NCBI GenBank assembly: GCA_016706845.1
Contig: JADJIV010000014.1
Location: 1-64,000 of the forward strand
Length of the DNA stretch: 64,000 bases
Reading direction: 5' to 3'
DNA from: PNOJ01 sp016706845
GTDB taxonomy: Bacteria; Krumholzibacteriota; Krumholzibacteriia; LZORAL124-64-63
The position numbers were made by a program, and so were the translations under genes. The notes beneath the pieces are model-generated. The model was given only the letters and a program-made list of their open reading frames with translations. It made no database searches and was not told the origin of the DNA. Positions 59,653 to 64,000 of this stretch are shown here, piece after piece. Each line of letters begins with the position of its first letter. Within the stretch, counting starts at the first letter, position 1.

Positions 59653-61737
59653 TCAGCCGGCCGCGGTCAGGGCGAGGTAACGGCCGAAACCGGCGGCCAG
59701 GACCCCCCGCAGGGGCCCGAGACCGGGTCCCTCGAGGCGGGGGTCCACCGACAGCAAGCCGGCGGCGTCGGCGGCGGCCAGGGCGACCACGGCCTGGTCG
59801 CGCAGGGGGTTGGCCAGCAGGAAGGCCGGCGCGCCGTGCTGGCGCACGCCGAGCACGTCGCCGGGACCGCGCCGCCGCAGATCCTCTTCGGCCAGGCGGA
59901 AGCCGTCCTGGGTGGCGCAGAAGACCTGCAGGCGCTCGGCGGCGTCGGGGGCCAGCCAGCGGTCGAGCACGAGCTCGCAGCGCGAGGCCAGCTCCGAGCG
60001 GCCGATGCGGCCGCGCAGCTGGTGCAGCTGGGCCAGCCCGAAGCGCTCCGGGTGGTGGATGACCATGGCGGTGGCCCGGGGCACGTCGATGCCCACCTCG
60101 ACCACCGACGTGGCGACGAGGACTTCCAGTTCCCCGGACGCGAAGGCGGCCATCACGGCCTGCTTGTCGCGGGACTTCATCCGGCCGTGGAGCAGGCCGA
60201 CCCTGTGGTCCCGGAAGGGACCCGCGGCGAGCCGTTCGTACTCGGCCTCGGCCGATCGCAGGTCCTGGCCGGCGGTCTCCTCGATCACCGGGTAGATCAC
60301 GAAGGCCCGCTCGCCGGCGCGCAGGCGGTCGCGGATCCCGGCGTAGCAGGCGTCCAGGTCGGCGGCGGCCACGGTGCCGGTCGCGACGGGCCGGCGGCCG
60401 GCCGGCATCTCGTCCAGGATCGAGAGGTCGAGGTCGCCGTAGAGGGTGAGCGCCAGGCTGCGGGGGATCGGCGTCGCGCTCATCACCAGCACGTGGGGCG
60501 CGACCTCGTCGCCGGTGCGCCCGGCGCGGCCGCGCTGGCGCACGCCGAAGCGGTGCTGCTCGTCCACGACCGCCAGCCCGAGCCGCGGCAGATCCACGCC
60601 GTCCTGCACCAGGGCGTGCGTGCCGACGAGCAGGTCGATCTCGCCCGAGCCGGCGGCGCGCAGGATCTCGCGGCGCTCCCTGGCCGGGGTGGAGCCGGTC
60701 AGGGTCGCGGTGCTCACGCCCAGGGGCTCGCAGAGCCGGCGGCAGACCTCGCCGTGCTGGTGCGCGAGCACCTCGGTGGGCGCCATCAGCAGCGCCTGGT
60801 GGTGCTGCTCGATCACGAACAGCGCGCCCAGCAGCGCGACCAGCGTCTTGCCGCTGCCCACGTCGCCCTGCAGCAGGCGGTGCATGACCCGGCCGCTGCG
60901 CAGGTCGCGCAGGATCTCGGCGGCGACCCGGCGCTGGGCCCGCGTCAGCGTGAACGGCAGGGCCGCGACCAGGCGCGCGGTCAGGTCACCCGGCGGCCCC
61001 AGGCGCAAGCCGGGCCGCTCCCCGAACTCCCGCCTGCGGCAGGCCAGGGCCAGCTGGATCAGGAAGATCTCCTCGTAGACCAGGCGGGTCCGGGCGGCCT
61101 CCAGATCCCGCCCGTCGGCCGGGAAGTGGATGCCCACCAGCGCATCCCGCAGGCCGACGAGGCCGCGCTCGGCCAGCAGGACGCCGGGCAGGGTCTCCTG
61201 CAGGCGGTCGCGGACCGCGGCCAGCGTCTCGTGCACCAGGCGGCGCAGCCAGTGCTGGCCCACGCCGGTCGTCAGGGGGTAGATCGGGACCAGCCGGCCG
61301 GTGTGGAGCGTCGCGGCCCCGTCCTCGAGCAGCTCGAAATCGGGATGCACCATCTGCAGGCGGTGGTTGTAGAACTGGGCCCGGCCGCCCAGGAGGATCT
61401 CGAGCCCCGGCCGCAGTTGGCGCAGCAGGTAGGGCTGCCCGAACCACTGGCAGAAGAGCGTGCCGCCGGCATCCGCGACCGCGACCGTCTGCACGGTCCG
61501 GCCCTGCCGCGAGCGCCGCTCCCCGCAGGTCAGCACGCGCCCCAGGACGGTGGCTTCTGCGCCGACCCGCAGGTCCCGGATCGGGGTGACCCGGCTGCGG
61601 TCCAGGTGCGACCGGGGGTAGTGCCGCAGCAGGTCGGCGACCGTGACGATCCCGAGGCGCGACAGGGCCTGCGCCCGCACCGGCCCGACGCCCTTGAGGA
61701 ACTGGACCGGGCTGTCCCAGGCGATCGCCGACGGCAC
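59653..61737 (-). CDS. recG: ATP-dependent DNA helicase RecG
   Basis: Branch-migration helicase that regresses stalled forks; 694 residues, intact. N-terminal wedge/OB region (LLRHYPRSHLDRS, TVLGRVLTCGER), Walker A LQGDVGSGKTLVAL, APTEVLAHQH, DEQHRFGVRQR, MSATPIPRSLALT, HGRMKSRDKQAVMAAF, VATSVVEVGIDVP and QLRGRIGRS. Starts with GTG at 61737 after AAAGGA. With uvrB and the MrfAB-like pair it adds to the repair genes of the window. Confidence 0.96.
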   Translation of the reverse strand: MPSAIAWDSPVQFLKGVGPVRAQALSRLGIVTVADLLRHYPRSHLDRSRVTPIRDLRVGAEATVLGRVLTCGERRSRQGRTVQTVAVADAGGTLFCQWFGQPYLLRQLRPGLEILLGGRAQFYNHRLQMVHPDFELLEDGAATLHTGRLVPIYPLTTGVGQHWLRRLVHETLAAVRDRLQETLPGVLLAERGLVGLRDALVGIHFPADGRDLEAARTRLVYEEIFLIQLALACRRREFGERPGLRLGPPGDLTARLVAALPFTLTRAQRRVAAEILRDLRSGRVMHRLLQGDVGSGKTLVALLGALFVIEQHHQALLMAPTEVLAHQHGEVCRRLCEPLGVSTATLTGSTPARERREILRAAGSGEIDLLVGTHALVQDGVDLPRLGLAVVDEQHRFGVRQRGRAGRTGDEVAPHVLVMSATPIPRSLALTLYGDLDLSILDEMPAGRRPVATGTVAAADLDACYAGIRDRLRAGERAFVIYPVIEETAGQDLRSAEAEYERLAAGPFRDHRVGLLHGRMKSRDKQAVMAAFASGELEVLVATSVVEVGIDVPRATAMVIHHPERFGLAQLHQLRGRIGRSELASRCELVLDRWLAPDAAERLQVFCATQDGFRLAEEDLRRRGPGDVLGVRQHGAPAFLLANPLRDQAVVALAAADAAGLLSVDPRLEGPGLGPLRGVLAAGFGRYLALTAAG

Positions 61738-61765
61738 GGGGGTCCTTTCGGGCGGGGGAAAATCC

Positions 61766-61794
61766 TTGCGAGGACGCGCCGCCGATGTTAAATT
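61766..61794 (+). promoter_or_regulatory. Promoter of rpmB
   Basis: TTGCGA and TAAATT with a 17-base spacer on the plus strand; the -10 is extended by TGT. It overlaps the recG promoter. Confidence 0.6.
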
Positions 61795-61813
61795 CCCGAG
61801 TCCGCGATTGCAA
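61785..61813 (-). promoter_or_regulatory. Promoter of recG
   Basis: TTGCAA (61808-61813) and TAACAT (61785-61790), 17 bases apart on the minus strand, 48 bases before the recG start and overlapping the rpmB -10. Confidence 0.5.
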
Positions 61814-61835
61814 GAATCCCAGGAGGACGAGCGCC

Positions 61836-62027
61836 ATGAGCAGGAAATGCGAGATCTGCAGCAAGGGCCCCCAGTACGGCAACCGGGTCAGCCATGCCCA
61901 CAACACGTCGCGCCACCGCTGGCTGCCCAACCTGCAGCGGATCAAGTTCGAGCAGAACGGCACGGTCCGCCGGGGCTACGTCTGCACGCGCTGCATCAAG
62001 GCCGGCGCCGTGCGCAAGGTCGTCTGA
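61836..62027 (+). CDS. rpmB: 50S ribosomal protein L28
   Basis: 63 residues: SRKCEICSKGPQYGNRVSHA, NTSRHRWLPNLQRIKF and VCTRCIKAGAVRKV, with the zinc-type cysteine pairs (CEIC, CTRC) retained. The ATG at 61836 follows AGGAGGACGAG; the earlier in-frame ATG is inside the promoter. Confidence 0.96.
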   Translation: MSRKCEICSKGPQYGNRVSHAHNTSRHRWLPNLQRIKFEQNGTVRRGYVCTRCIKAGAVRKVV

Positions 62028-62055
62028 ACGCGCGCCGTGACCGCGTCGTCCGCGG

Positions 62056-63520
62056 TCAGCGCAGCCGCTTGAATCGAAGCGCTTGAACGAAGCCGCGAAG
62101 AACCAGCCCTCCCGATGCGACGGGAGGGCTGATCTCTTGCGGGGACAGACTCGCCACCGCCGTGCGCAGCGGCTCCGCCATCTGCCGCGGGTCCAACCAG
62201 CCGATGTCCCCCCCGGTCGCCGCCGCGGCCCCGACGCTGTAGGACGTCGCCAGGGCGGCGAAGTCCACGCCGTCCGCGATCTCGCCCCGCACCAGGGCCG
62301 CCGCCTCGTCGTCGGGCAACGCGATGTGCAGCAGCAGGACCTGCCCCGCGGCGAGCAGTCCGGCCTCCTGCCGGCGCCGCTCCTTCACCTCGTCGCGCCA
62401 GGCGCCCAGCTTGGCGGCGTTCCCGACGCCGTCGGCGAGCATGCTCCCGAGTTCGGCCAGCAACTGACCGTCGTCCCCGAGGCGGTCCAGCAGGCGCGCC
62501 TTCAGCAGGCGCGCCTCCGTCACGCGCGGCCCCAGCTGGCAGGCGCGGGTCGCCTCCTGGAGGGCCTCGGCCAGGCGGCTGCGGCTCTCCAGGTGTAGGG
62601 CGAAGTTGAAATGGCCGATGGGGTCCTGGGGAGCGCCGGCGACGTAGCGGCGGAACTCGGCGTCGGCCTCCTGCTGGCGCCCGAGCAGTTCCAGGGTGTT
62701 GGCCAGGTGGAAACGCGAAGCCGCCTGGCCCGCGTCGCGCTCCAGGGCGGTCCGCAGCGCGGTCTCCGCCTGCTGGTAGCGGCGGGCGGCGAAGTAGGCC
62801 TCGCCCAGCACGGCCCAGGAGGCGGCGCTGTCGTCGCGGCGCACCGTCTCGCGGCCGATGGTCACCGCGTAGGCGGTGTCCCCGGCCATGATGCCCAGCT
62901 CGACGGCGCTGCGCAGATCGGCCGGAGGCGGCGAACCGTAGGAGAGCGCATCGGCCCAGTGGGCCAGCGCCTGGCGCCACAGGGCGCGCTTCTGGGCGAT
63001 CCGCGAGAGGGTCTTGTGCACGTTGGGGGTGCCGCCGGTCACGCGCACCAGCTGCGTGAAGAGCCCGTAGGCCGGCTGCTCCTCGCCCTGCTCCAGCAGC
63101 AGGCGGGCCAGGGCCTCCAGCAGACCGGCGTGCTCCGAGCCGACGGCGAGGCCCTGCTCCCACTGCGACCGCGCGGCGCCGAGATCCCCGGACGCGAGCA
63201 GGGCGCGTCCGTACCAGTAGCGGGCATCGGGCGAAGCCGGGTGGTCCCCGGCGGCGCGGGCGCCCCAGCGCAGCGCGTCCTGACCCGGCCGTCCTCCAGC
63301 GTCAGGACCGTCAGGGCGACGAGCACCTCCACGCCGGCGTCGGGGTCCTCGGCGCAGGCGGCGAGACCCGGCTCGGCGGCCCGGCGCTGGCCGGCCTGGT
63401 ACAGGGCGAGCGGTTCCGCGCACGGCGTCGCCCCGGCGCCGCGGGCGCCGGCGGTGCGGCGGCGGCCGCCGCCGTCAGCGACAGCAACAGCGACAGTGTC
63501 AGCGGAACGAGTTGCTTCAC
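62056..63520 (-). CDS. Exported TPR protein with C-terminal parvulin-like domain (frameshifts)
   Basis: About 487 codons. The GTG at 63520 starts a signal peptide (VPLTLSLLLSLTAAAAA). The middle is TPR-like (PDARYWYGRALLASGDLGAA, SWAVLGEAYFAARRYQQAE, SRFHLANTLELLGRQQEAD). The C-terminus has a rotamase-like segment (LLLHIALPDDEAAALV, FAALATSYSVGAAAATGGD, GWLDPRQMAEPLRTAVASL) like the PpiC/SurA family but short. Frame changes are needed near 63410-63430 and 63285-63295. It would act in the periplasm on envelope proteins. Confidence 0.72.
62104..62131 (+). terminator. Perfect 10-bp hairpin inside the end of the converging gene
   Basis: 62104-62113 pairs exactly with 62122-62131 around an 8-base loop. 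It lies 77 bases after the rpmB stop and inside the last codons of the TPR-parvulin gene on the other strand. It may end rpmB transcription; a second, 7-bp hairpin (62038-62044 with 62052-62058) lies between the stops. Confidence 0.5.
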
Positions 63521-63569
63521 GCGCGACTCCGATCTGCGGTGGCGGCGGAACCGTCCGACGCGGCGCGGT

Positions 63570-64000
63570 TCAGCCGATCCAGCGGCGGATGGGATCGAGC
63601 CAGAAGGACGGATCGAGCCACGTCCAACGCAGGTCCTCGGGCGCGAGTTCCCGGCGGCGTCGCAGCAGGCCCATCGCCTGCGCGCTGCGCTCCTGGCGGT
63701 GCAGCAGGCCGAGCCTCTCCTGGAGCAGGGCGTCGGAGACCGCGTCGGGCGTGAAGCCCTCCCCCGTGTCGTCCAGGACAAGGTAGGCCTTCACCAGCAG
63801 GGTGGCGAGCGGCTCGCTCGCCTCGCCTTCATCGGCGAGCTCGCGCAGCATCGGCAGGGCCGCGAGCCAGTCGCCGGACGCGGCCAGGGCGCGCGCCCGC
63901 AGCAGGCGCCAGGCGGGCTCGTCGGCTGCGGCGGCCGGGATGTCCGCCGGCGCGATCGTCCCCCCTGGGCCAGCTTCATCTGCAGGGCCAGGTAGGCGGG
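63570..64000 (-). CDS. 3' part of a hypothetical helical (TPR-like) protein, 5' end missing
   Basis: The gene enters from the right edge. Visible residues (AYLALQMKLAQG, then after a frame change at the C run near 63960-63965, WRLLRARALAASGDWLAALP, EPLATLLVKAYLVLDD, ALLQERLGLLHRQE) are helical and repeat-like, ending WLDPSFWLDPIRRWIG. The Trp/Pro-rich end could lie at a membrane. Too little is present to name it. It is followed by the TPR-parvulin gene after 49 bases. Confidence 0.5.
   Translation of the reverse strand, partial: RLPGPADEAGPGGTIAPADIPAAAADEPAWRLLRARALAASGDWLAALPMLRELADEGEASEPLATLLVKAYLVLDDTGEGFTPDAVSDALLQERLGLLHRQERSAQAMGLLRRRRELAPEDLRWTWLDPSFWLDPIRRWIG

Overview
The window is about 64 kb of very GC-rich bacterial DNA. 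Housekeeping genes are packed tightly, often with GTGA or ATGA stop/start overlaps. The cell is probably Gram-negative: it has a PpiD-like periplasmic chaperone, DsbD with TlpA thiol-redox proteins, TatA, a serine phosphatase of the RsbU type, and a disrupted gene for a probable outer-membrane protein. A gingipain-family (C25) peptidase, a sigma-70 factor without region 1.1, DUF4321 and FG-GAP proteins would fit a candidate phylum of the FCB superphylum, such as Krumholzibacteriota or Eisenbacteria. That placement is inference only; no rRNA gene is present.

Layout. 1-11.8 kb: C25 peptidase (runs off the left edge), Trm112-like protein, accA, dnaE and an M23 peptidase on the minus strand, then a divergent ppiD. 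11.9-23.8 kb: one long minus-strand run from a TPR protein through an aminotransferase, folB-folK, a deoxynucleoside kinase, panB-panC, a GlmU N-terminal domain, a HIT protein, DUF4321, tatA and a YprA/YprB (MrfA/MrfB-like) DNA-repair pair. 23.9-28.6 kb: a glycosyltransferase / unknown / MobA-like operon, then groES-groEL under a CIRCE operator. 28.7-32.8 kb: a GH13-like enzyme (+) facing a secreted hydrolase-like protein. 32.9-41.5 kb: operon valS-rodZ-uvrB-nadC-birA-coaX. 41.6-45.2 kb: terC, an RsbU-type phosphatase and a possible 21-residue membrane peptide. 45.2-49.3 kb: FG-GAP protein, dsbD, trxA, tlpA and a GroES-like paralogue. 49.5-52.8 kb: an IS21-family element sitting inside a 217-codon gene. 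53-64 kb: yigZ, the primary sigma factor, a DUF4139 protein, a receiver protein, uppP, TPR proteins, recG, rpmB and a TPR-parvulin protein.

Several genes link into pathways. panB, panC and coaX cover pantothenate and the first step to CoA. accA and birA belong to the biotin-dependent acetyl-CoA carboxylase system. folB and folK are consecutive folate steps. uvrB, recG and the MrfAB-like pair give DNA-damage repair. dsbD, trxA and tlpA move thiol electrons across the membrane.

Promoters resemble sigma-70 sites (TTGACA / TATAAT-like), and many carry an extended -10 of the form TGnTAnnnT. About twenty genes, including essential ones, are broken by single-base frameshifts, several of them in G or C runs. 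This is most simply explained by errors in the underlying assembly, so frameshifted genes are listed here as whole genes with the break noted.
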